Assembly (NCBI GenBank): GCA_025934735.1
Contig: JAICWP010000031.1
Span: 1-44,883, forward strand
From: Terriglobales bacterium
GTDB taxonomy: Bacteria > Acidobacteriota > Terriglobia > Terriglobales > Acidobacteriaceae
DNA length: 44,883 bases
Reading direction: 5' to 3'
Below, in pieces: positions 8,353 through 16,386 of the stretch (the first letter of the stretch is position 1; the number at the start of each line of letters is the position of its first letter). Below the pieces are notes generated by a model, which did not search any database, had not been told where the DNA came from, and worked only from the letters and a program-made list of their open reading frames with translations. The translations under genes were made by a program, and so were the position numbers.

Positions 8353-10245
8353 ATGGGAAAATCTCACCAAAAAACTATTCTGGGAGCACTGCTGGCGCTG
8401 CTGCTGCTGGCTATTGTCGGCCTGGTGCTGACGAGGGAAGGCCGGACGCCAGCCGTGGTGGTGAACCACCGTCACGAAAACGAGAACGAACCGCCGCTCG
8501 TGGACCAGCGTCCTTTGCAGATGGCGCGCGGGCTGGCCACGGTGGCAGCCACACCGGCGGAGCGTGAACTGGCGCAGGAGGCGGCACGGCTCGCCGACCA
8601 TGAAGTGGACCTTGCCTTTGCCAGCGCTTTACGCGAAGCCACCCAGCACCCGGCTCCGGTTTCGCCGGAGGGGCGCCAACTGGAGGCACGGGTCAAGAAG
8701 CTGACGGCGAAGGTGGCGGCGGAACAGGATTCGGTCAACAAGCTGGGCCAGTTGGCGGCCAAGGCGCCGGAAACGGACAAAGCCCGGCTGCAGCAGGAGC
8801 AACAGCTGGTAACGGCCCAGTTGGAACTGGACAAGGACGAACTGGACGACGCGCAGAACGACCTGATGCGTGCCGGGGGCAATCCCGCGGGCAAGGTCGA
8901 GCGCATGCGGGAGGAGCACGAGGCGGCCATCCACGCGCCCGCCAACACGCCGCTGGCCAACAGCGTGGCGGCGAGCTCCGCGGCTGCGGCGAGCGCGGCG
9001 GCCAGCAACACGGGCAGTCTGATAGCGGAGGTGCAGGCCTGGAGTTCGGTGCGCAACTCGCTGGCACAGGTAAAGCAGGCGCAGCAGGAGGCGGCAGGCG
9101 CGGCGACGGCCCTTGCCCATGGTCATGAAGCTCTGGAACAGGAAACACAACAGGAGCAGTCCCAAGCCGGTGCTCCTGAAGCATCGCCTGGGGGTGCGAG
9201 TGGTTCTGGAGGACCCGGGACGCAATCCGCCACGACGAGCGCGGCCAATGATGGGGGAATGGCCGCTTCGGCCCAGCTCGCGACGTTGAAACATCTGGCC
9301 GGGGATCAGAAAACGCTGGCGGAATTCGACCAGCGGGCGCAGGACGAGCAGGAACTGGCCGATGTGTACAGCTCCTGGGTGGGGGTGCTGCAGGGGCGGG
9401 AGCGGGAGGCCGCACACGCCATTCTCCAGTCCATCTTATGGGTGCTGCTGGTGGCCTTGGCGGTGCTGATTGCCGATCAATTGATTGATCGCTTCGTCAG
9501 GAAGCTGGGCACGGATCGCAGACGCTTCCTGGACTTGCGAGTGGTGATGCGGTTTACGGCGCAGGCGCTGGGCGTGCTGGCGGTAGTCTTTATTGTTTTT
9601 GGCAAGCCGGCACAGATGCCGACGATTCTGGGATTGGCCGGCGCAGGGCTCACGGTGGCGCTGAAGGACTTCATCGTCGGTTTCTTTGGCTGGTTCGTGC
9701 TTATGGGTCGCAACGGAATCCGGGTGGGAGACTGGGTGGAGATTGAAGGCGTGGGCGGCGAAGTGGTGGAAGTAGGGCTGCTGCGCACGGTGCTGTTGGA
9801 GACGGGCAACTGGACCGAAGCGGGGCACCCTACGGGGCGCAAGGTGGCGTTCGTGAACAGCTTCGCCATCGAGGGTCATTATTTCAATTTCTCCACTTCT
9901 GGGCAGTGGCTGTGGGACGAGTTGCGCCTGGCCATTCCGGCGGAGCGCGATCCCTATCCGCTGATCCAGAACATCCGTGACATCGTAGCCAAAGAGACCG
10001 AACCCAGCTACCGGCAAGCAGAAGACGAGTGGCAACGGGTAACGCGCCAGTATGGGGTAAAGTCTTTTTCCGCCGCGCCCGCCATTGATGTGCAGCCCAC
10101 CAATTCCGGCGTGCAGGTGGTGGTGCGCTACATCGCGCAGGCCCATGAGCGGCATGAAATGCGCGCCCGCTTGAACCATGCGCTGGTGGAGCTGCTGCAT
10201 GGAAAGAAGAAGAGCAGCGAGTACCAAGTCGCGAGTACCGAGTAG
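8353..10245 (+). CDS. MscS-family mechanosensitive channel with long helical N-terminus
   Basis: Inner-membrane channel expected to open under membrane tension and release solutes on hypo-osmotic shock. An N-terminal membrane segment or signal lies at about 8-27. A long Ala/Glu/Gln-rich region rich in predicted coiled coil follows (about 50-345) and is probably periplasmic. Three membrane helices lie at about 355-376, 396-418 and 424-452; the last is the Gly/Ala-rich pore helix (LGLAGAGLTVALKDF). The MscS beta domain begins at IRVGDWVEIEGVGGEV, with the soluble vestibule to the end. Small-conductance E. coli MscS has 286 residues, so the N-terminal half is an added sensing or anchoring module. 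The gene is followed by a PhoU-like gene in the same direction. Confidence 0.85.
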   Translation: MGKSHQKTILGALLALLLLAIVGLVLTREGRTPAVVVNHRHENENEPPLVDQRPLQMARGLATVAATPAERELAQEAARLADHEVDLAFASALREATQHPAPVSPEGRQLEARVKKLTAKVAAEQDSVNKLGQLAAKAPETDKARLQQEQQLVTAQLELDKDELDDAQNDLMRAGGNPAGKVERMREEHEAAIHAPANTPLANSVAASSAAAASAAASNTGSLIAEVQAWSSVRNSLAQVKQAQQEAAGAATALAHGHEALEQETQQEQSQAGAPEASPGGASGSGGPGTQSATTSAANDGGMAASAQLATLKHLAGDQKTLAEFDQRAQDEQELADVYSSWVGVLQGREREAAHAILQSILWVLLVALAVLIADQLIDRFVRKLGTDRRRFLDLRVVMRFTAQALGVLAVVFIVFGKPAQMPTILGLAGAGLTVALKDFIVGFFGWFVLMGRNGIRVGDWVEIEGVGGEVVEVGLLRTVLLETGNWTEAGHPTGRKVAFVNSFAIEGHYFNFSTSGQWLWDELRLAIPAERDPYPLIQNIRDIVAKETEPSYRQAEDEWQRVTRQYGVKSFSAAPAIDVQPTNSGVQVVVRYIAQAHERHEMRARLNHALVELLHGKKKSSEYQVASTE

Positions 10246-10496
10246 CCGGACATCAGTACTCAGTAGTTGGTAATTGTGCGCCGATTGCCGCGGCCCTTCG
10301 CCCAAGCCTCCCTTTCCTTTGATCAGCGTCGAGAAGTTCGCCATGGCTGGCGAGCTGCCATAGGAGCTGAAAACCGGAAACTGCTTCGCGTCCTTGCCAA
10401 AGGAAGAGGGACGGGTGTATGCAGGACGATAGCGGCTGCGGGCCGGCGTGCTGAATCGTGAGCCGCGGGTCAGCCGGATGCGGGAGCGTAGAGCCC

Positions 10497-11222
10497 ATGA
10501 GCACTGCTGAACTGAACAACCCTTCGCCGGACAATTCCTACGAGCAACTGGTGCGTTCGAGCTTGCGCGGATTCGAAGCCGCGAAGGAGGCTGCCGCGGC
10601 CCTGGCCCAAGGCGTCGGTTCGGCCGATAGGGCGCTGGCAGAGAAGGTGCACCAGTTTGAGGAAGAGCTGGACAAACTGGACCATGACATCAATGACGGA
10701 GTGACGGCAGCTATCAGTCAGGTGCCGGCGAAGCGGGCTCGCGAGCTGCTGGCCTGCCTGAAATTCATCATTGAACTGGAGAGGATTGGGGATCTTTTGG
10801 AGAACGTGACCAACCGTGCGGTGGCGGTGGGCTCGCGGCTGGAGCCCCAGGAGGTGAAGGAGATTTCCACCATGGCGGGCATCCTGGCCCGCATGCTGGC
10901 GGAGACGCAGGAAGCGTTCGCGCAGCGCGACCTGAAGCGGGCGGTAGATGTGCTGAAAGCAGACGCGGAAATGGACCGGCTGCGCAACCTAGTGTTCGTG
11001 CGTCACATTGAGAATCCGGAGCACCAGCCGCACAGGGAGAGCTTCCATGTGGTGTTCATGATCCAGAGCCTGGAGCGGGCCGGGGACCATGCCAAGAACC
11101 TGGCGGAAGAGGTGGTGCACCTGGTGAGCGGGCGAAGCGTGCGCCACGTTCTGCGGCAGTACGACAAGCCGGACGAAGTGATGTTTGTGGAACGGCTGCG
11201 GCGGCAGACAGGAAAGAGATAG
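10497..11222 (+). CDS. PhoU-like phosphate-signalling protein
   Basis: Two helical-bundle PhoU repeats, each with the metal-coordinating E-R-x-G-D signature: LERIGDLLENVTNRA and LERAGDHAKNLAEEV. PhoU proteins damp the PhoR/PhoB response and restrain phosphate uptake through Pst or Na/Pi transporters, acting on the cytoplasmic face of the membrane. The chosen ATG (MSTAELNN) has GGGAG about 10 bases upstream; a GTG at 10458 is possible but lacks this. No pstSCAB, phoBR or NptA-type transporter is present in the window, so its partner lies elsewhere or it acts independently. Confidence 0.82.
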   Translation: MSTAELNNPSPDNSYEQLVRSSLRGFEAAKEAAAALAQGVGSADRALAEKVHQFEEELDKLDHDINDGVTAAISQVPAKRARELLACLKFIIELERIGDLLENVTNRAVAVGSRLEPQEVKEISTMAGILARMLAETQEAFAQRDLKRAVDVLKADAEMDRLRNLVFVRHIENPEHQPHRESFHVVFMIQSLERAGDHAKNLAEEVVHLVSGRSVRHVLRQYDKPDEVMFVERLRRQTGKR

Positions 11223-11410
11223 CGGACCTCCAGCCGTGGCCGGATAGAAGGAAATCCACAAATTTTTATGATTCGAGCCCGGGTACTTTGCAACCGGCAA
11301 ATTTGCTGAGGCGTCTAAGTCGGACGGGCCGACCTGGAGCAGCAAGTCCAGGAGCGTAATGGCGGACACGAGACGCGGAACTTGGTTGCGCGGGTAAGCG
11401 GGAGAGCGAC

Positions 11411-11779
11411 ATGGAGCGGGAAAGGCTGGCGAAGTTCAGGAGCATGCTGCAGGAGCGGCAACGGGAGCTGGCACGGATTGTGAGCGTGAGCCAGGAGCAC
11501 GGGCGTTCGGCGGTGGAAGACTACCCCCAGGACGCTGCCGAGCGAGCCAGTGTTTTTGCCAGCAAGGAGTTCTTTTTTGCGCATAGCACGCAAGAGCGGC
11601 GGCTGCTGAAGATGGTGACGGAGGCGATGGAGAGGATTGAGGAGGGTAGCTACGGGCAATGCGTAGCCTGCGAAAGCGAAATCAATCCCAAGCGGCTGGA
11701 GGCTGTGCCGTGGGCGCGTTATTGCCTGCAATGCCAGGAGCACCTGGAGCGGCAAATGGCAGAACAGCGCGCAGCGTAA
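11411..11779 (+). CDS. DksA/TraR-family C4 zinc-finger protein
   Basis: Small (122 aa) protein of the DksA/TraR family, which binds the secondary channel of RNA polymerase and, usually with ppGpp, adjusts transcription at starvation-sensitive promoters. An N-terminal coiled coil (about 1-75) is followed by a zinc finger with C84, C87, C105 and C108. The coiled-coil tip reads DAAERA at 41-46, so the D-x-x-D-x-A tip motif of canonical DksA has Glu in place of the second Asp. GGGAGAG lies just upstream of the ATG. It sits among other stress-type genes. Confidence 0.88.
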   Translation: MERERLAKFRSMLQERQRELARIVSVSQEHGRSAVEDYPQDAAERASVFASKEFFFAHSTQERRLLKMVTEAMERIEEGSYGQCVACESEINPKRLEAVPWARYCLQCQEHLERQMAEQRAA

Positions 11780-11897
11780 CCGACGAGACAGGTTCACCGC
11801 AGATGTAAAAACCCGCCGAATGTAAGTTGTTTTAACACCCCACAATTTTTTTTGTTTTCCGCAAATCCAAAAATGCGCACGCACGCTGGGTTCGGTA

Positions 11898-11916
11898 TAT
11901 ACTTTTGCAACTTGCA
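11898..11916 (+). promoter_or_regulatory. Putative -10 element with adjoining TGCAA-C-TTGCA palindrome
   Basis: A TATACT -10-like hexamer (11898-11903) is followed by a perfect 5-bp inverted repeat, TGCAA C TTGCA (11906-11916), in an unusually AT-rich gap upstream of the small XRE regulator. The palindrome would overlap the transcription start and could be its own operator. No convincing -35 is seen. Confidence 0.35.
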
Positions 11917-11991
11917 GCTTGGGGCTGTCTCAATACAACAGTTACGGAAACCGGCACAATGACTAATCGAACAAAAAGGAAGAGTGCTGAT

Positions 11992-12204
11992 ATGGGCTTG
12001 AGACAAAAATTTGCTCGGAACCTGCGTAAAAAACGAGAAGACCGTGAATGGTCGTTGCGCCAGATGGCGCAGCAGAGTGGGATTTCGTTGACTCGCCTTT
12101 GGAACTACGAACAAGGCAATCATAGTCCCAACCTGACGGCCTTATCGAAAGTGGCGCGGGCGTTTGAAACTCCTCTGTGGAAGTTCATCAAGGAGCTGAG
12201 CTAG
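11992..12204 (+). CDS. Small XRE-family HTH regulator
   Basis: A 70-residue protein made of a single Cro/CI-type helix-turn-helix: ARNLRKKREDREWSLRQMAQ, then SGISLTRLWNYEQGNHSP, then LTALSKVARAFETPLWKF. It is a DNA-binding repressor or activator with no sensor domain. I chose the ATG that follows AGGAAGAG by six bases; an upstream in-frame ATG at 11959 would add 11 residues but has a poorer site. The gene and its upstream gap have lower GC than their surroundings, which may indicate acquisition by transfer. Confidence 0.82.
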   Translation: MGLRQKFARNLRKKREDREWSLRQMAQQSGISLTRLWNYEQGNHSPNLTALSKVARAFETPLWKFIKELS

Positions 12205-12286
12205 GCCTAGACACCAGGCCCGGGGATGCACGCAGGCGGCTGGGCAGAGCTCCCGCGATATAACACGTCGCGAAGGAGGCCGAGCC

Positions 12287-12772
12287 ATGCTCGAACTGAC
12301 CAGTGTGCGCCTGGCGTTCCCGGCGGACGCCAACATCATTGTCGGCCAATCGCATTTCATCAAGACAGTAGAAGACTTGTATGAGGCGATGGTGACAACG
12401 GTGCCGCAAGCCCGGTTCGGTCTAGCCTTCAACGAGAGCTCCGGCCCTTGCCTGACGCGGGTCGAGGGCAACGACGAAGAGCTGCGGGCAGCGGCGGTGA
12501 AGAATGCCCAGGCTCTGGCGGCAGGACACGTGTTTGTGCTGCTGCTGCGCAACGCCTATCCCATCAACGTGCTGCACGTGGTGCGCAACGCGCCCGAAGT
12601 GTGTTCGATCTACTGTGCCACCGCGAACCCGGTGGAGGTGATCGTGGCGCACAGCGAGCAGGGAGGAGGCGTGCTCGGGGTGATTGACGGGAGCGCGCCG
12701 AAGGGCGTGGAGGGCCCGCCGGAAGTGGCCGCGAGGCACGAGTTCCTGCGGAAGATCGGGTACAAGAGGTAG
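12287..12772 (+). CDS. Adenosine-specific kinase (DUF355 / PF04008)
   Basis: 161-residue protein matching the adenosine-specific kinase family throughout. Recognisable segments are NIIVGQSHFIKTVEDLYEA near the N-terminus, ARFGLAFNESSGPCLTRVEG in the middle, and GVLGVIDGSAPKGVE near the C-terminus. The family was named from archaeal and thermophilic members proposed to phosphorylate adenosine; the physiological role in bacteria is poorly established. A strong GAAGGAGG ribosome binding site precedes the ATG. It follows the small XRE gene by 82 bp and may be transcribed with it. Confidence 0.85.
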   Translation: MLELTSVRLAFPADANIIVGQSHFIKTVEDLYEAMVTTVPQARFGLAFNESSGPCLTRVEGNDEELRAAAVKNAQALAAGHVFVLLLRNAYPINVLHVVRNAPEVCSIYCATANPVEVIVAHSEQGGGVLGVIDGSAPKGVEGPPEVAARHEFLRKIGYKR

Positions 12773-12873
12773 GCTGCAGCCAGCCGCAGAAGTCGAATTC
12801 CCCGTCCAAACCAAGGCAGCGCGAGAGCATGCCGAGAAGGCCTAAAGGGCGCCCGCGCGGAAGTTCGTGGAGC

Positions 12874-12918
12874 TGCACGCGAGATGCTTCGGGGCTAAAG
12901 CCCGCTCAGCATGACGCC
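12874..12918 (+). repeat. Dispersed repeat family B, copy 2
   Basis: Contains TGCACGCGAGATGCTTCG, the palindromic centre GGGCTAAAGCCC and then CTCAGCATGACGCC. It matches the copy at 29576-29619 closely, and the minus-strand copy at 160-196 more loosely. Confidence 0.6.
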
Positions 12919-13164
12919 ATCTCTACGCTCAGCATCACGCGGTTGCGCGCTCATGCATAACGCCGGTTTGCGGGCAGCATGACTCCATCTGACCGGTTAA
13001 TTCAGGTGGTCAGGGGCGAAGTCCGGCCTTGAGCTACTCCTGGCGCACGGGTGCTTGTAAGAATTTTTGACTATTATTTCTCTTGAAAATCCAAATGGAG
13101 GTTAGAGCGGGAAAACGGCGGGAAAAATTAAAAGGGCCGTGACATTGGTTATGCTCTAGCTGCC

Positions 13165-13254
13165 AACTCCTGCGAGGGAGTTAACAGCGTGGATACATGC
13201 ACCGTCACAGCCCCTGATGCGATCACTGCTTTCGCAGTTCCAAGCCCCGGCATC
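13165..13254 (+). other. Possible structured RNA or DNA element
   Basis: Hairpin AACTCC-TGCGAG-GGAGTT (13165-13182) is followed by a second structure: an outer GATGC/GCATC pairing (13216-13220 with 13250-13254) encloses ACTGC-TTTC-GCAGT (13225-13238). I cannot match it to a known RNA family, and no clear terminator or promoter frames it. Confidence 0.25.
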
Positions 13255-13554
13255 TTCTCGCAAAGTCCGCCGGTTTTTTCGGGCCTGGTCGCCTAACGGC
13301 TCACACCGCTAAGCGGATCACCCAGCCTACTTCGGATCGGCCATATTGTGTACGCCAACCCTTTCAGCCGTCGACGGAAGCTAAAGTACAAGTGCTATGG
13401 AGTGGAGTCAATGCCCGTTTTCAGTGCAACTGTGGAAGAAATTGTGGAAATTGCGGCAGAAATCACGAAAACGAAGGCCGCGCCGCATTTTCGTGCAGCG
13501 AAAACGTGTTGAAAAAGCCGCACGGTGCGGCAGAGCCCTTTGCAGCATGGAAAA

Positions 13555-14013
13555 TCAGCGGCGGGAACGGCGGGCGGCGGGCTGGGGAAGGGAAGTGCCG
13601 CGAGCCGGCTTGCGAAGAGGCTGCTGGCGCGGGTTGGCTTCAGCCACACTGCGGATCTCAATGCGGAACAATTCTTTCTGCTCGGGCGTGAGCATGTCCC
13701 ACCAGGGGGCAAGCAGCGAGAGTTCGGGATGATTGCCGGCCAACTCGTGGGGAATGCCTCCGTATTTTTTTTCTATGCGGTCGGCGATAGCCAAGCTCTC
13801 CATGCGGCCGGGATCGAGCTGCAGCACGCGGCAGAGTTCCTGCAGGGCCAGGCGGGAGGGATGAGCTTCTCCCTTGGCCAGCTTGCGAATGTGCTCGTAG
13901 GTGAGGCCGGCGCGCTGGGCCAATTGGCGGATGGTGAAGTCCAGCTGGTTCATGCGCTCGACGAGAGCACGCGCCAGGCGGCCTTCAGGGTGGAGATCGA
14001 CAGCGAGAGCCAT
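13555..14013 (-). CDS. XRE-family HTH regulator with basic C-terminal tail
   Basis: 152 residues. The Cro/CI-type helix-turn-helix lies at about 20-75 (FTIRQLAQRAGLTYEHIRKL and SRLALQELCRVLQLD). An unassigned linker with LAPWWDMLTPEQKELFRIEIRS follows, and then an Arg/Pro-rich tail. Likely a DNA-binding regulator. It is divergent from the RNase H gene, with 122 bp between the two starts. A 9-bp-arm palindrome lies in the RNase H promoter within that gap and is a natural candidate for its operator. No clear ribosome binding site is visible at the chosen ATG; a second ATG at residue 21 is possible. Confidence 0.8.
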   Translation of the reverse strand: MALAVDLHPEGRLARALVERMNQLDFTIRQLAQRAGLTYEHIRKLAKGEAHPSRLALQELCRVLQLDPGRMESLAIADRIEKKYGGIPHELAGNHPELSLLAPWWDMLTPEQKELFRIEIRSVAEANPRQQPLRKPARGTSLPQPAARRSRR

Positions 14014-14099
14014 TTTGTTTGCCGGCCTGCCATCCCGGGCAGGTGGAAGAGAATCCTAAAGTTTTTGCGTCCAGTTTGCAAGAAGCTGGCTAGGTACTA

Positions 14100-14126
14100 T
14101 TGATACACAAATTTTTTGTGTATACT
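14100..14126 (+). promoter_or_regulatory. Promoter with palindromic operator candidate upstream of RNase H
   Basis: TTGATA (14100-14105) and TATACT (14121-14126) are separated by 15 bp. Overlapping them is a perfect inverted repeat with arms ATACACAAA (14103-14111) and TTTGTGTAT (14115-14123) around TTT. A repressor bound here would block polymerase. The expected start near 14133 leaves only a few bases before the ATG at 14136. The 15-bp spacer is short, so this is a tentative promoter, but the palindrome is exact. Confidence 0.5.
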
Positions 14127-14135
14127 CATTTTATC

Positions 14136-14594
14136 ATGTCGTCGCCGTGGGTGGCATATGTAGACGGGGGGTCGCGGGGCAGCCGCGGTCCGGCGGGCAT
14201 TGGCGTAGTGATCGAGCATCCCGGCGGGCGGCGGGTGGAACTCAGCGAAACCATCGAAAGCGGCGACAACAATTACGCGGAGTATTCGGCTCTGCTGGCC
14301 GCCCTGGAATATGCCGCCGAGAACCAGTGCTCGCGGCTGTGCGTGTTCAGCGATTCGGAAGTGGTAGTGAAACAGATGACCGGGCACTACACCTGCCAGA
14401 GCGCGGGCTTACGCGACATTCACGAAAGCTGCAAGGCGCTGATCCAGTCACTGGAAGAGTTCAGCATCCGGCATATCCGGCGGCACGCCAACGCGGAAGC
14501 CGACCGGCTGGCCAACGCGGCCATGGACCGGGCCTACAAAGTGAAATCGCAGGTGGGCAGCGTGGGCATGTTGCCGGCGGCGGCAGAAATCTAG
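14136..14594 (+). CDS. Ribonuclease HI-type protein
   Basis: RNase H fold enzyme that would cut the RNA strand of RNA-DNA hybrids such as R-loops and primers. The metal-binding carboxylates appear as D10 (YVDGG), E49 (NNYAEY), D73 (FSDSE) and D123 (HANAEADRLAN). The NNxAEY and HxxNxxAD style is that of the compact RNase HI group found in many bacteria and archaea. 152 residues from the chosen ATG. A TTG 36 bases upstream would add 12 residues but would place the start inside the promoter palindrome. There is no Shine-Dalgarno, consistent with a leaderless or near-leaderless transcript. Confidence 0.88.
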   Translation: MSSPWVAYVDGGSRGSRGPAGIGVVIEHPGGRRVELSETIESGDNNYAEYSALLAALEYAAENQCSRLCVFSDSEVVVKQMTGHYTCQSAGLRDIHESCKALIQSLEEFSIRHIRRHANAEADRLANAAMDRAYKVKSQVGSVGMLPAAAEI

Positions 14595-14645
14595 AGGCGG
14601 TGGTCAGTGGCTAACAAAAGGTTCTCTCAGCTGTAGAGCCGGTGT

Positions 14646-15257
14646 TTACTTCCCTTTTCGCAATTCTTCCAGCTCAGCTTTAAAAAATTTCTCATAACAT
14701 TCGGGGCAGATGCCATGGGTGAAAGTGGCCTGGGAGTGCTCGCTCATATAGGTTTCCACCTGCTGCCAGTAATCATGGTCGTCGCGGATGCGCTTGCAGT
14801 AGGAACAGATAGGCAGCAATCCCTGTAATTGCTTGACCCGGGAAAGCGCTTGCTGGAGCTGGGCGACGCGGCTGGCGAGAGCGGCCTGAAGTTCCAAGAC
14901 GCGGTTGCCAACGCGCAGGCGGGCGCGCAGTTCCTGGGCATGGAAGGGCTTGGTGATGTAGTCGTTGGCGCCAGCTTCAAAGCCGGCGAGCACGTCGTCC
15001 AGGCTCTGGCGCACGGTGGCGATGACCAGATAGAAGCCGTCCATGGCGGGATGGGCGCGCACCTTGCGGCAGACTTCCAGCCCATCCATGCCGGGCATTT
15101 GCCAATCCAGCAAGGCAAGGCGAGGCGCGCTTGGGGCCTGCAGGATCGCCCAAGCACGGCTGCCATCCTCGGCAATTACCACCTCGTACTCCTCACGAAG
15201 CATGCCCTGCAGGATGCGGCGGTAGAACGCGTCATCCTCGGCGACCAGCACCTTCAT
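14646..15257 (-). CDS. Response regulator with C-terminal four-Cys module
   Basis: 203 residues. The REC domain (1-120) has acidic pocket D8/D9, phospho-acceptor D51 (LLDWQMPGMDG), T81 and K103. A coiled coil (about 122-146) follows, then a module with C151-x2-C154 (LPICSYCKRIRDD) and C184-x2-C187 (HGICPECYEKF). This module is seen at the C-terminus of many sensor and regulator proteins and is probably zinc-binding; it is not a DNA-binding or GGDEF output. The start overlaps the upstream sensor gene by 26 bp, indicating coupling. It is the last gene of the TonB receptor / YfiR / sensor operon and is the likely phospho-acceptor of that system. Confidence 0.85.
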   Translation of the reverse strand: MKVLVAEDDAFYRRILQGMLREEYEVVIAEDGSRAWAILQAPSAPRLALLDWQMPGMDGLEVCRKVRAHPAMDGFYLVIATVRQSLDDVLAGFEAGANDYITKPFHAQELRARLRVGNRVLELQAALASRVAQLQQALSRVKQLQGLLPICSYCKRIRDDHDYWQQVETYMSEHSQATFTHGICPECYEKFFKAELEELRKGK

Positions 15258-16386
15258 GTTGCACCTCGAGAAGCTGGAGCAAGCGGGGGCGGGCACTATC
15301 CAGTTCGTCTTGCAGGCGCTGCAGGGAAGGGCCAGCGGCCTGCGGGTCGCCCTCATGCACTTTTTGCTGCAACAGCCGTAGCTGCGCCATAGCCGGCTCC
15401 AGAGCGAAATAAGAAAGCTCCCCCTGCAGCATGTGAATGAGCTCGCGCATGGCTTGGAGATCGGTCTGCTGCAGGGCGGCGCGCAGGTGCTGCATGGTGT
15501 TGGGATATTCGTCCAGAAACACGGAAGTGACTTTGCGCAGCAGGTCGAGATCGCCGTCCACGCGGGCCAAAGCTTTCTCAGGAGTCCAGGAGGAGGTAGA
15601 GAGAGGAGCGGGAGCGCCACAGAGTCGTTCGATTTCCTGCTGCACGAGTTCGAATTTCACCGGCTTGGAAATGTAGCCGTCCATGCCGGCGGCGAGGCAG
15701 CGCTCGCGGTCGCCCTTGAGAGCATGGGCGGTCATGGCCACGATGGGGAGATGGTCGCCCGCAGGCTGCTCGCGGCGGCGAATTTCAGCGGTGGCGGCAA
15801 AGCCGTCCAGTTCGGGCATCTGCACGTCCATGAAGAGGAGGTCGAATTTTTGCGTCTGCCACAGGGCCAGGGCTTCGCGGCCGTTGCCGGCGAGGACGGC
15901 GGCCACGATCGCCAGGTAGCGGTTGCGGCGGCTAGCGAGTTCCTGCAGGTCGGAGTCGATAAAAACCAGGCCCAGAGACTCGCCGGCCAGAGAGATGGTG
16001 TGAAACTGCAATAGCCGATCAGAGGTGAAATAACTGCCCTCGGGCCGAAGCAGCGGGCAAAGATCAGGATCGCTGGGCAAGCGAGCGTAGCGAGCAAATT
16101 GGCGGCCATCGCGAGTGAAGATACAGGCCGACCGGACGTGAGGTTCGGAGCGAAGAGCGGAGAGAACGTCGCGAGCCGCATTGGCATCATTGAAGGTGAG
16201 GGCGGCGGTGCTGTTTTCGCCGACAATGGCGGCGATAACGTGTAAATCGCTGGCCATACTACGCCTGAGATCGAGCATGTCGTAGGCGCCCACGGCCAGG
16301 CAGGCCAGTAGCAAGGCGCTGCTGCTGGTGGCCATGATGAGGAAGGTGAGCTTGCTCCCGATAGAACTATCGCGGAAGCTGCGCAT
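15232..16386 (-). CDS. CHASE8-like sensor fused to partial REC and HPt; kinase core missing
   Basis: 384 residues. A membrane helix (about 12-34) and a CHASE8-type sensor region follow (about 35-152; IAAIVGENSTAALTFNDA, VRSACIFTRDGRQFARY). At 157-165 comes what looks like the start of a second membrane helix (YLAIVAAVL). Without any HAMP, HisKA or HATPase domain, the chain then enters the middle of a receiver domain at about 166 (GNGREALALWQ) with phospho-acceptor D187 and K241 but no acidic pocket. An HPt-like domain (about 275-345) follows, with H318 in LIHMLQG. The usual family layout is CHASE8-TM-HAMP-HisKA-HATPase-REC-HPt, so an in-frame internal deletion near 15886-15895 is the simplest reading. 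It starts on the last base of the YfiR-like stop codon. Confidence 0.75.
   Translation of the reverse strand: MRSFRDSSIGSKLTFLIMATSSSALLLACLAVGAYDMLDLRRSMASDLHVIAAIVGENSTAALTFNDANAARDVLSALRSEPHVRSACIFTRDGRQFARYARLPSDPDLCPLLRPEGSYFTSDRLLQFHTISLAGESLGLVFIDSDLQELASRRNRYLAIVAAVLAGNGREALALWQTQKFDLLFMDVQMPELDGFAATAEIRRREQPAGDHLPIVAMTAHALKGDRERCLAAGMDGYISKPVKFELVQQEIERLCGAPAPLSTSSWTPEKALARVDGDLDLLRKVTSVFLDEYPNTMQHLRAALQQTDLQAMRELIHMLQGELSYFALEPAMAQLRLLQQKVHEGDPQAAGPSLQRLQDELDSARPRLLQLLEVQHEGAGRRG

Larger units (their letters stand above)
12773..13554. other. Long non-coding gap
   Basis: No supportable gene. It contains one good family B repeat and, to its right, more degenerate CTCAGCAT / GCAGCATGACTCCATCTGA fragments (about 12930-13000). 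Then follows an AT-richer patch (about 13060-13140), a hairpin-rich patch (13165-13254), and a purine-rich stretch with GTGGAA repeats (about 13430-13450). Short open frames near 13390-13730 look like composition effects. Confidence 0.6.

Noticed and set aside
13392-13732. Overlapping short open frames starting near 13392-13397
   Set aside because: Cys/Arg-rich translations with no motif, no ribosome binding site, and overlap with the XRE gene on the other strand.
15258-15620. Upstream extension of the response regulator
   Set aside because: It overlaps the HPt coding region in another frame; the REC domain begins cleanly at the ATG at 15257.
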